This document shows, one piece after another, positions 43,123 through 51,145 of a DNA stretch of 64,000 bases (positions within the stretch are counted from its first letter, which is position 1; each line of letters begins with the position of its first letter). A model generated the notes under the pieces. The model saw only the letters and a list, made by a program, of their open reading frames with translations, was not told the origin of the DNA and did not search any database. Source of the DNA: JAVDCA01 sp035293985 (GTDB lineage Bacteria > Pseudomonadota > Alphaproteobacteria > Rhizobiales > Xanthobacteraceae); the NCBI GenBank assembly GCA_035293985.1, contig DATGLS010000032.1:186001-250000 (forward strand), in the 5' to 3' direction. A program made the translations under genes and the position numbers.

Positions 43123-44013
43123 ATGTCGATGCTCGGCACGCCCAAAGGCGCCAAGTCGGCGGGCGATCAGCGCGCGGAAAGCCCCCCGTCCGCCTGGTTC
43201 GCGCGGCTGCTCGCCGCGCGCAAGCCGGCCGTGATGGGCATTCTCAACGTCACGCCGGACTCCTTTTCCGATGGCGGCCGGTTTTTCGATCCGGCGGCCG
43301 CGATCGATCATGCGCGAGCGATGATCGCGGAGGGCGCCGACATCCTCGACATCGGTGCCGAGTCGACGCGCCCCTACGGCGGCCAGCGGCCGGTCGACGC
43401 GCGCGAGGAGCGCCGCCGCCTCGAGCCGGTGCTGTCGGCGGTCTGCGCACTCGGGGTGCCGGTGTCGATCGACACCATGAAGGCGGAGGTGGCGCGCTGG
43501 GCGCTGGCGCAGGGGGCACGAATGGCCAACGACGTGTGGGGCCTGCAGCGCGATCCCGCCATGGCCGCGGTGGTGGCCGAGCACGGCTGTCCGGTCATCG
43601 TCATGCATAACCGCGACACGGCCGATCCGGCGCTCGACATCATGGCCGAGATGGAGCGCTACTTCGCGCGCTCGCTCGAGATCGCCGCCCGCGCCGGCAT
43701 CGTGCGTGAGCGGATCGTGCTGGACCCCGGCATCGGCTTCGGCAAGGTGGCCGACCAGAGCATCGAGGCGATCGCGCGGCTCGGGCGGCTGCGCGCCTTC
43801 GGCCTGCCGCTCCTGCTCGGCGCCTCGCGCAAGCGCTTCATCGACGGGATCTCGCCGGCGCCGCCCGACCAGCGGCTCGGCGGCTCGATCGCGGCGCACG
43901 TCATCGGCGTCCTCAATGGCGCCGCCATCATCCGCGCGCACGACGTCGCCGAGACCGTGCAGGCGCTCAAGGTCGCGGCGGCGATCCAAGGACGGGCAAA
44001 AGCCCCATCGTGA
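43123..44013 (+). CDS. folP: Dihydropteroate synthase
   Basis: A 296-residue dihydropteroate synthase joining p-aminobenzoate to 6-hydroxymethyl-dihydropterin diphosphate in folate synthesis; target of sulfonamides. Motifs are MGILNVTPDSFSDGG, DIGAESTRP, SIDTMKAEVA, NDVWGLQ, DPGIGFGK and GASRKRF. Start at 43123 gives a typical N-terminus; a TTG at 43087 is an alternative. The stop overlaps the folB start (GTGA), and folK follows, so the folate genes are in one operon. Confidence 0.95.
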   Translation: MSMLGTPKGAKSAGDQRAESPPSAWFARLLAARKPAVMGILNVTPDSFSDGGRFFDPAAAIDHARAMIAEGADILDIGAESTRPYGGQRPVDAREERRRLEPVLSAVCALGVPVSIDTMKAEVARWALAQGARMANDVWGLQRDPAMAAVVAEHGCPVIVMHNRDTADPALDIMAEMERYFARSLEIAARAGIVRERIVLDPGIGFGKVADQSIEAIARLGRLRAFGLPLLLGASRKRFIDGISPAPPDQRLGGSIAAHVIGVLNGAAIIRAHDVAETVQALKVAAAIQGRAKAPS

Positions 44014-44402
44014 GCGGCACCATGGGCGACATCATGCGCGACACGATCTTCGTCACCGGGCTGCTCATCCATGCCCACCACGGCGTCATGGCGCACGAGG
44101 CGAAGGTCGGCCAGCGCTTCGTCATCGACATCGAGCTCGCGATCGACCTCGCGCCGGCAGCGGCGAGCGACAAGCTCGTCGACACGGTGTCCTACGCGAG
44201 CATCGTCGAGACCGCGACCCGCGCCTTCACGGCGAGGAGCTGCCGCCTGGTCGAGGCGGCCGCCGGCGCGGTCGCCGACGCGGTGCTCGGCGCCTCGGCG
44301 AGCATCGCCTCCGTCAAGGTGACGGTGCACAAGCCGCACGCGCCGATCGCCGCCATCTTCGGCGACGTCGGCGTGACGATCCTGCGTACGCGACGGGGCT
44401 AG
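44010..44402 (+). CDS. folB: Dihydroneopterin aldolase
   Basis: A 130-residue dihydroneopterin aldolase, which makes 6-hydroxymethyl-dihydropterin for folate. The FVTGLLIHAHHGVMAHE start, catalytic Glu in this motif and VSYASIVETA are standard, and VTVHKPHAPI near the end holds the catalytic Lys. The GTG start overlaps the folP stop by 4 bp. folK starts 17 bp downstream, so the next pathway enzyme is adjacent. Confidence 0.94.
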   Translation: MSGTMGDIMRDTIFVTGLLIHAHHGVMAHEAKVGQRFVIDIELAIDLAPAAASDKLVDTVSYASIVETATRAFTARSCRLVEAAAGAVADAVLGASASIASVKVTVHKPHAPIAAIFGDVGVTILRTRRG

Positions 44403-44419
44403 CCGGATGGCCGGGGCCC

Positions 44420-44920
44420 ATGGTTGAGGCTTTTGTCGCGTTCGGCGGCAACGTCGGCGAGGCGCGCGCGACGCTCGATCGCGCGGTCGCGCGCTTCTGC
44501 GATGGGCGCGTCGTGCGCCTCATCGCGCGCTCGTCCGACTACCGCACGCCGCCGTGGGGCGTCACCGACCAGGCGCCGTTCATCAACCTCTGTGTCCTGG
44601 TCGCAACCGAGCTTGTGCCGCACGACCTGCTGGCGCGCGCGCTCGACGTCGAGCGCGCGTTCGGCCGCGACCGTGCGCAGGAGCAACGCTGGGGGCCGCG
44701 CCCGGTCGATATCGACCTCATCGCCTACGACGACCTCGCCCTCGACGACCCGGACCTGACGCTGCCGCATCCCCGCCTGCTCGAGCGCCCCTTCGTGCTG
44801 GTGCCGCTCGCCGAGATCGCGCCGGACCGCCGCATCAAGGGCGTCCGGATCGCCGACGCGCTCGCCCGCCTCGATGCGGGCGGGATCGAACGGCTGCCGC
44901 CGGCTCCCACCTCCGGCTAA
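44420..44920 (+). CDS. folK: 6-hydroxymethyl-7,8-dihydropterin pyrophosphokinase (HPPK)
   Basis: A 166-residue HPPK, which transfers pyrophosphate from ATP to the pterin before FolP acts. Motifs are AFGGNVGE near the N-terminus, GPRPVDIDLIAYDD and LPHPRLLERPFVLVPL. Length is normal. It is the last folate gene; the methylmalonyl-CoA mutase small-subunit gene begins 42 bp later on the same strand, so the two pathways may share a transcript. Confidence 0.95.
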   Translation: MVEAFVAFGGNVGEARATLDRAVARFCDGRVVRLIARSSDYRTPPWGVTDQAPFINLCVLVATELVPHDLLARALDVERAFGRDRAQEQRWGPRPVDIDLIAYDDLALDDPDLTLPHPRLLERPFVLVPLAEIAPDRRIKGVRIADALARLDAGGIERLPPAPTSG

Positions 44921-44962
44921 TTGCGCATTGGTTCTGCGCGCCCGCCGTGGCATTTTCCCTGC

Positions 44963-46855
44963 ATGTCCGATGACGTGACGCTCGGCGCCGAATTCCCCGC
45001 CGCCACCCGCGACCAATGGCGCAAGCTGGTCGACGGCGTCCTCAAGGGTGCACCGTACGACAAGCTGGTGGCGCGCACTTATGACGGGCTGCCGATCGAG
45101 CCGCTCTACCCACGTGCCGTCGCCGCGGAGCCGGTCGCCGGGCGCACGCCGGGCGCTGCCTGGGCCGTCATGCAGCGGGTCGATCATCCCGATTCCGCCG
45201 CCGCCAATGCGCAGGCGCTGCAGGATCTGGAAAACGGGGCAACCGGGCTGACGTTGGTCTTCGCCGGCTCGGTCAGCGCCAATGGCTACGGCCTCGCGGC
45301 GACGCCCGAGACGCTGGCGCACGTGCTCGATGGTATCGTGCTCGATGCCGGCATCGCCATCGACTTCAATCTGAGCCCGGCGACGCGCGATGCGGTGAAG
45401 CACTTCGCAGCCGTGGTGAAAAGCCGCGGGCTCGCACCCGCTTCGGTCGATCTGCGCGCCAGCATCAACCCGATCGGCGGCTTTGCGGCGGCGGGCACGA
45501 GCCCGCGGCCCTGGCCCGCGCTCGCGCAAGGCTTCGCCCGCATGGTGCGCGAGCTGGCTGACCAGGGTTTTGCGGGGCCCTTCGCGGTTGCGGACGGACG
45601 CATCATCCACAATGCGGGCGGATCGGAAGCACAGGAGCTCGCCGTCGCGATCGCGAGCGGCGTGCAGTATCTGCGCGCACTGGAAGCGAACGGCGTGGCG
45701 CTCGAGACGGCGCGCCGCATGATCTACTTCCGCCTCGCGGCGGACGCCGACGAGTTCATGACGATCGCCAAATTCCGCGCCGCTCGCAAGCTGTGGGCGC
45801 GGATCGAACAGGCATGTGGGCTCCGCCCCCAGCCCGCGCATGTTTCCGCCGAAACCGCATGGCGGATGCTGACCCGCCGCGACCCTTACGTAAACATGCT
45901 GCGCAACACGGTTGCGGTCGCGGCCGCGGGCCTGGGCGGCGCCGACAGCATCACGGTACTGCCGCACACGGCGCCGCTCGGGCTACCGGACGCGTTCGCG
46001 CGCCGGATGGCGCGCAACACCCAGCTCATCCTGCTCGAGGAGTCGAACCTCGCGAAGGTCGCCGACCCGGTCGCAGGCTCGGGCGCCATCGAGGACATGA
46101 CTGCCAAGCTCGGCGCCGCGGCTTGGTCGCTATTCCGGGAGATCGAAGCCGCGGGCGGCGCCTGGGCGGCGCTCGAGCGCGGGCTGATTCAGGACAAGGT
46201 CGCGGCCGTGCGGGCACAACGCGAGCAGGCAGTGGCGCGGCGCAAGGACGCGCTGACCGGCACGAGCGATTTTCCCGACCTCGCCGAGACGCCGCCGGCC
46301 GTCCTCGATGTCGCACCCGTCACGGCGCCGAAAGAGAGCGCGGTTGCGGTGCGGACCACGGCCTTGCCGCGCATTCGTCTTGCCGAGCCGTTCGAGCGCC
46401 TGCGCGATGCTTCCGACCAGATGCTGGCGCAGACCGGATCGCGACCGAAAGTTTTCCTCGCCAACCTCGGCACGATGTCGGACTTCACCGCCCGCGCGGC
46501 CTTCGCCAAGAGTTTCTTCGAGGCCGGCGGCATCGAGGCCATCACGAGCGACGGGTTTGCGTCGATCGACGCGATGGCAGCGGCATTCAAGGCGTCCGGC
46601 GCCAAGCTCGCCTGCCTGTGCTCGTCCGATGCCGTGTACGAAGCACAGTCCGTGCAGGCCGCACGCGCGCTCGCGGGGGCCACGCACGTCTATCTCGCGG
46701 GACGGCCGCGCGCGCTCGAAGCCGCGCTCAACGCGGCCGGCGTGGGAACGTTCATTTTCGTCGGCTGCGACGCTTTGGCGACGCTCACGGCGGCGCACGC
46801 GATGCTGAGGATGTCGTCCTCTCCTCCTCGTTCCGGTACGGCGCCGGCCGGTTGA
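44963..46855 (+). CDS. mutA: Methylmalonyl-CoA mutase small subunit
   Basis: A 630-residue protein with the full mutase TIM-barrel architecture but without the cobalamin-ligating DxHxxG motif (the C-terminal domain reads FLANLGTMSDFTARA). This is the non-catalytic small subunit of the heterodimeric mutase that converts (R)-methylmalonyl-CoA to succinyl-CoA in propionate use; the large subunit is at 47818. The C-terminal 24 residues (ending SPPRSGTAPAG) lie in a 71-bp overlap with the opposite-strand DUF817 gene and are not conserved in kind, so the present end may be repeat- or neighbour-derived. Confidence 0.93.
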   Translation: MSDDVTLGAEFPAATRDQWRKLVDGVLKGAPYDKLVARTYDGLPIEPLYPRAVAAEPVAGRTPGAAWAVMQRVDHPDSAAANAQALQDLENGATGLTLVFAGSVSANGYGLAATPETLAHVLDGIVLDAGIAIDFNLSPATRDAVKHFAAVVKSRGLAPASVDLRASINPIGGFAAAGTSPRPWPALAQGFARMVRELADQGFAGPFAVADGRIIHNAGGSEAQELAVAIASGVQYLRALEANGVALETARRMIYFRLAADADEFMTIAKFRAARKLWARIEQACGLRPQPAHVSAETAWRMLTRRDPYVNMLRNTVAVAAAGLGGADSITVLPHTAPLGLPDAFARRMARNTQLILLEESNLAKVADPVAGSGAIEDMTAKLGAAAWSLFREIEAAGGAWAALERGLIQDKVAAVRAQREQAVARRKDALTGTSDFPDLAETPPAVLDVAPVTAPKESAVAVRTTALPRIRLAEPFERLRDASDQMLAQTGSRPKVFLANLGTMSDFTARAAFAKSFFEAGGIEAITSDGFASIDAMAAAFKASGAKLACLCSSDAVYEAQSVQAARALAGATHVYLAGRPRALEAALNAAGVGTFIFVGCDALATLTAAHAMLRMSSSPPRSGTAPAG

Positions 46856-47708
46856 CCGCCGCGACCATGGCGTAGCTGATGATCAGCAGCAGGAACCAGG
46901 AGCTGAGCTTGCCGAGCGAGACCATCGACCAGGCGACGCGCTGGTGCGGATAGAGCCAGGTCCGGGTGAGCGTGCCGATGTTCTCGGCGATCCAGATGAA
47001 GAGCGCCACGAGAAAGAGGCCGACCAGCAGCGGCATGCGCCGATGCGCCTGCCAGATGCGGTAGTGGATCCAGGCGCGGCCGAACAGGAGGGCAATCGCG
47101 GCGAAGAGAAGGATGCGGAGGTCGATCGCATAGTAGTCGGCGAAGAAGTTCGCATAGATGGCGAGCGAGAGGAGGTAGAGCGTCCATAGCGGCGGATGGC
47201 GAGTGAAGCGGAAGTCGAACAGGCGCCAGCAGCGGGCGATGTAGCTGCCGATCGACGCATACATGAAGCCGGAGAACAGCGGCACGCCGGCGATGCGGAA
47301 GAAGGCGTATTCGGGATAGACCCAGGAGCCGACCGCGGTCTTGAACACCTCCATGGCGGTGCCGACGATGTGAAAGAGCAGAATCACCTTCGCCTCGTCG
47401 AGCGTCTCGAGGCGGAAATGGAGCATGCCGGCCTGCACCGAGAGCGCGGCGAGGAAGAGGAAATCGTAACGCGCGAGGGGGGCGTTGGGCGGATAGAGGA
47501 AATAGGTCGCGATGATCAGACCGACCATGATGCCGCCGAACAGGCAGGCCCAGCCCTGCTTCACGCCGAAGCGGACGAACTCGTAGATGAACGTGGTGGC
47601 GCGCCGCTTGCAGGCCCAATGGCCGAGGCGGGCTTCCCCCGCGATGAAGCGAGCGAGCGGGAGCCAGGTGGCGGCGGCGCTGCGGCGAGGGTGGTTGGAT
47701 TCTTGCAC
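46785..47708 (-). CDS. DUF817 membrane protein
   Basis: A 307-residue integral membrane protein with about seven hydrophobic helices. Family features are YEFVRFGVKQGWACLFGG, AKVILLFHIVGTAMEVFK, GSWVYPEYAFFRIAGVPLF and WIAENIGTLTRTWLYP. DUF817 is widespread but uncharacterised; conserved His and aromatic residues in the helices suggest a lipid-related enzyme or transporter. It lies antisense between the two mutase subunit genes, and its 3' end overlaps mutA by 71 bp. Confidence 0.9.
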   Translation of the reverse strand: MQESNHPRRSAAATWLPLARFIAGEARLGHWACKRRATTFIYEFVRFGVKQGWACLFGGIMVGLIIATYFLYPPNAPLARYDFLFLAALSVQAGMLHFRLETLDEAKVILLFHIVGTAMEVFKTAVGSWVYPEYAFFRIAGVPLFSGFMYASIGSYIARCWRLFDFRFTRHPPLWTLYLLSLAIYANFFADYYAIDLRILLFAAIALLFGRAWIHYRIWQAHRRMPLLVGLFLVALFIWIAENIGTLTRTWLYPHQRVAWSMVSLGKLSSWFLLLIISYAMVAAVNRPAPYRNEEERTTSSASRAPP

Positions 47709-47817
47709 CTGAAGCGTTGAAATATGCTCGAACGGCCTTCCACCCGGCGGCGTTTATGGCCGTGCAAGATTGCGAAAGAGCGCCTAAATTGAGTCGCAGC
47801 AGAGGCTTGAACGCGGC

Positions 47818-49977
47818 ATGAGCAGGATTCCGGATTTCGCCACGGTTGACTTCGTCGATACCGCGGGCGCGCCCCGCCCGCGCGGCGCCGCGCCCTGGCT
47901 CACGCCCGAGGGCATCGCGGTCAAGCCGTTTTACACGGCGGACGACCTCGCCGGCATCGACTTCCTCGATAGCCTGCCGGGCATCGCACCCTACCTGCGC
48001 GGCCCCTACCCGACCATGTATGTCACCCAGCCGTGGACCGTGCGTCAGTACGCCGGGTTCTCCACTGCGGAAGATTCCAACGCCTTTTATCGGCGCAACC
48101 TCGCGGCCGGGCAGAAAGGCCTCTCGGTCGCGTTCGATCTCGCGACCCACCGCGGATACGATTCCGACCACCCGCGCGTCGCCGGCGACGTCGGCATGGC
48201 AGGGGTCGCGATCGACTCGATCTACGACATGCGCACGCTGTTTTCCGGAATCCCGCTCGACCAGATGTCGGTGTCGATGACCATGAACGGCGCGGTGCTG
48301 CCCGTGCTCGCGCTCTACATCGTCGCCGCCGAGGAGCAGGGCGTCGCGCCGGCGAAACTCGCGGGGACGATCCAGAACGACATCCTCAAGGAGTTCATGG
48401 TCCGCAACACCTACATCTATCCGCCCGCGGCCTCGATGCGCATCATCTCGGACATCTTCGCGTACACGTCCGCGAACATGCCGAAGTTCAACTCGATCTC
48501 GATCTCCGGCTATCACATGCAGGAGGCGGGCGCGACGCAGGACCTCGAGCTCGCCTACACGCTCGCGGACGGCGCCGAGTACGTGCGCGCCGGGCTCAAA
48601 GCCGGGCTCCCCATCGACCAGTTCGCGCCACGCCTCTCCTTCTTCTGGGCGATCGGCATGAACTACTTCATGGAGATCGCCAAGCTGCGCGCCGCGCGGC
48701 TCCTGTGGGCGAAGCTGATGAAGCCGCATGCGCCGAAGGATCCGCGCTCGCTGTCGCTGCGCACCCATTGCCAGACATCGGGCTGGTCGCTCACCGCCCA
48801 GGACGTGTTCAACAACGTGATGCGCACCGCGATCGAGGCGATGGCGGCGACGCAGGGGCACACCCAGTCGCTGCACACCAACGCGCTCGACGAGGCGCTC
48901 GCGCTGCCGACCGACTTCTCGGCCCGCATCGCCCGCAACACCCAGCTCTTTCTGCAGCAGGAGACCGGCACCACGCGCACGGTCGATCCGTGGGGCGGCT
49001 CGTTCTATGTCGAGAAGCTGACCGACGGCCTCGCCCGCAAGGCGTGGGAGCATATCACCGAGGTCGAGCAAATGGGCGGCATGGCCAAGGCGATCGAGGC
49101 CGGCCTGCCCAAGCTGCGCATCGAGGAAGCAGCGGCGAAGACGCAGGCGCGCATCGACGCCGGCGCACAGTCGGTGATCGGGGTCAACAAGTACCGGCCC
49201 GACCGCGAGGCGCCGATCGACGTGCTCAAGGTCGACAACTCGGCGGTACGCGCGCTGCAGATCGACAAGCTCGCGCGCCTCAAGCGCGAGCGCGACGCGC
49301 GCGCGCTCGCCGAGGCGCTGGACGCATTGACCCGCGCCGCCGACGGCGGCAACGCCAACCTGCTCGCGCTCGCGATCGACGCTGCGCGCGCCAAGGCGAC
49401 GGTCGGCGAAATCTCGCTCGCGCTCGAGAAGGTGTTCGGCCGCCATGTCGCCTCGATCAAGGCCATCTCGGGCATATACAAAAGGGAGGCCGGCAGCATG
49501 TCGGACGCGGTCGAGCGCGTGCTCAAGCAGGTCGCGCAGTTCGAGGCCGACGAGGGCCGCCGGCCACGCATCCTGGTCGCCAAGGTCGGGCAGGACGGCC
49601 ACGACCGCGGCCAGAAGGTGATCGCGTCGGCGTTCGCGGATCTCGGCTTCGACGTCGACATCGGCCCGCTGTTCGCAACCCCGGCCGAAGCCGCCCGGCA
49701 AGCGATCGAGAACGACGTGCACATCGTCGGCGTGTCATCGCTCGCCGCCGGCCACCTGACGCTCGTGCCCGAGCTCAGGGCCGCACTCGCGGCGCAAGGC
49801 CGCGACGACATTATGATTGTCGTCGGCGGCGTCGTGCCGCCGCAGGACCACGCGGCGCTGAAGGCCGCCGGCGCCGAGGCGATCTTCCCGCCCGGCACGG
49901 TGATCGCGGATGCGGCGGCGGAGCTGCTGGCGAAACTCAACCGGCGGCTCGGGCACGACCGCGCGGCCGCCGAGTAG
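47818..49977 (+). CDS. mutB: Methylmalonyl-CoA mutase large (catalytic) subunit
   Basis: A 719-residue B12-dependent mutase, also called scpA. The TIM barrel has the GPYPTMYVTQPWTVRQYAGF substrate-entry motif; the C-terminal cobalamin domain has QDGHDRGQK with ligand His595, then GVSSLAAGH and VVGGVVPPQDH. It interconverts methylmalonyl-CoA and succinyl-CoA using adenosylcobalamin and pairs with mutA, 1.0 kb away across DUF817. The partner GTPase gene meaB is at 53607. Start and length agree with the family. Confidence 0.95.
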   Translation: MSRIPDFATVDFVDTAGAPRPRGAAPWLTPEGIAVKPFYTADDLAGIDFLDSLPGIAPYLRGPYPTMYVTQPWTVRQYAGFSTAEDSNAFYRRNLAAGQKGLSVAFDLATHRGYDSDHPRVAGDVGMAGVAIDSIYDMRTLFSGIPLDQMSVSMTMNGAVLPVLALYIVAAEEQGVAPAKLAGTIQNDILKEFMVRNTYIYPPAASMRIISDIFAYTSANMPKFNSISISGYHMQEAGATQDLELAYTLADGAEYVRAGLKAGLPIDQFAPRLSFFWAIGMNYFMEIAKLRAARLLWAKLMKPHAPKDPRSLSLRTHCQTSGWSLTAQDVFNNVMRTAIEAMAATQGHTQSLHTNALDEALALPTDFSARIARNTQLFLQQETGTTRTVDPWGGSFYVEKLTDGLARKAWEHITEVEQMGGMAKAIEAGLPKLRIEEAAAKTQARIDAGAQSVIGVNKYRPDREAPIDVLKVDNSAVRALQIDKLARLKRERDARALAEALDALTRAADGGNANLLALAIDAARAKATVGEISLALEKVFGRHVASIKAISGIYKREAGSMSDAVERVLKQVAQFEADEGRRPRILVAKVGQDGHDRGQKVIASAFADLGFDVDIGPLFATPAEAARQAIENDVHIVGVSSLAAGHLTLVPELRAALAAQGRDDIMIVVGGVVPPQDHAALKAAGAEAIFPPGTVIADAAAELLAKLNRRLGHDRAAAE

Positions 49978-49986
49978 ACGCGCGGC

Positions 49987-50568
49987 TTACTCGATATCGC
50001 CGAGGCGGATCGAAAAGCTGGGCAGTGCCGGCGTCGTCAGTGGTTCGTTCGGCCCGCATTCGATGATGGACGACCAAGTTTCGCCGCTGGGACCGGTGTG
50101 GACCCAGGCTGTGCGCGCATTGGCGTCAATCACCCAGAACTCCCGTACGCCGAAGCGTGCATAGAGGCGGGCCTTGAGCCCCCGGTCATAGGCGATCCTG
50201 CCGGCGGAAACCTCGACGACCAAATGAAGTCGGTCAGGGCGAACGAAACCTGCCGCGCTTTGCTTGAATTCAGAGTGCGGCATCACCGCAATATCGGGCT
50301 GCACGAGGACGTCCTTGCCGAGCTCTAGTCCGCATTCCACCGCAAGCCTCGACTCGCTCGGCACCGCTCGCGCCATCGCCATCGTCAACGCGCTTTTGAT
50401 CAGCTCATGCGCAAATCCGGCGGGTGTCATCATTACGATTTCGCCCCCGACCAGCTCAAATCTCTCGTCCTCGCCCATGACGCCGATATCGATCATCCGG
50501 CGGACATCCGCGGCGCTGAATGCGCGGCGAGGAAGGCCTTCGGCAGCTTGGGTTACGGCAATATTCAT
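49987..50568 (-). CDS. Uma2-family (DUF820) restriction-endonuclease-fold protein
   Basis: A 193-residue protein of the Uma2/DUF820 family, built on a PD-(D/E)XK-like fold: ERFELVGGEIVMMTPAG (Glu), VQPDIAVMP (Asp), and VEVSAGRIAYDRGLKARLYARFGVREFWVID (Glu, with the helix carrying Lys). The active-site pattern D-ExK-like is intact. Family members are abundant in cyanobacteria and found singly elsewhere; their function is unclear. No toxin-antitoxin or restriction gene is next to it; it is convergent with mutB at 9 bp. Confidence 0.9.
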   Translation of the reverse strand: MNIAVTQAAEGLPRRAFSAADVRRMIDIGVMGEDERFELVGGEIVMMTPAGFAHELIKSALTMAMARAVPSESRLAVECGLELGKDVLVQPDIAVMPHSEFKQSAAGFVRPDRLHLVVEVSAGRIAYDRGLKARLYARFGVREFWVIDANARTAWVHTGPSGETWSSIIECGPNEPLTTPALPSFSIRLGDIE

Positions 50569-50702
50569 GGGGCTACTATTAGCACAAATCGGTCCTCAAT
50601 TCGACCGGTCGAGTAGCCGGGCTCGACTCAACGCGCCGGCCCGGGACATCCCGGGCCGGCCCAACCTGACGCTACATCGACGCAACTTCGCGAAGCAGAC
50701 CG

Positions 50703-50903
50703 CTACGACGCCTTCTTCATCCAGTTGTCGATTTCCTTCTCGGCCTGCTCCTTCTGATACCCGTAGCGCTCCTGCAGGCGGCCGGTGAGCTCCTCGCGCT
50801 TGCCGTCGATGAGCGTGAGGTCGTCGTCGGTGAGCTTGCCCCATTGCTGGCGCAGCTTGCCCTTGGCCTTCGTCCAGTTCCCTTGGATCTGGTCCCAGTT
50901 CAT
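50703..50903 (-). CDS. CsbD-family stress protein
   Basis: A 66-residue CsbD protein: NWDQIQGNWTKAKGKLRQQWG, then ELTGRLQERYGYQKEQAE. These small helical proteins are general-stress genes and often induced by osmotic or stationary-phase stress. Normal length. GGGAGAT precedes the ATG by a normal spacing. Monocistronic. Confidence 0.94.
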   Translation of the reverse strand: MNWDQIQGNWTKAKGKLRQQWGKLTDDDLTLIDGKREELTGRLQERYGYQKEQAEKEIDNWMKKAS

Positions 50904-50934
50904 CGCTGATCTCCCTTGAGTGGCGAGCGCTTCG

Positions 50935-50990
50935 CTTGGCGCATGTTCTTATCGGCGAAACGGCGTCCGCTTGGCGGAACATGCGCCAGC
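50935..50990. repeat. GGCGCATGTTC...GAACATGCGCC family, copy 3
   Basis: TTGGCGCATGTTCTTATCGG at one end and CGGAACATGCGCC at the other, with CGAAACGGCG inside. It is the most regular copy: 12-bp ends pair perfectly. Located upstream of csbD. Confidence 0.8.
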
Positions 50991-51092
50991 GCGGCTTCGC
51001 AGTGCCGAGATAACGCGATGGTTTGCACGCCGGTTCCGGGCGAACTGGCGCGGCGCGCCCCTACCGCAATGAAACCGCAGGCGCAGAAACGA

Positions 51093-51120
51093 TCATGGCC
51101 GGACTATGCTCCGGCCATGA
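51093..51120. terminator. Hairpin after the SGNH hydrolase gene
   Basis: TCATGGCCGG (51093-51102) pairs with CCGGCCATGA (51111-51120) over an 8-nt loop, 26 bp past the stop of the minus-strand hydrolase gene. It may terminate that transcript; no T-run is seen, and it may equally be a dispersed palindrome. Confidence 0.5.
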
Positions 51121-51145
51121 CGCAGTGATGAATGAGATAGGATGG

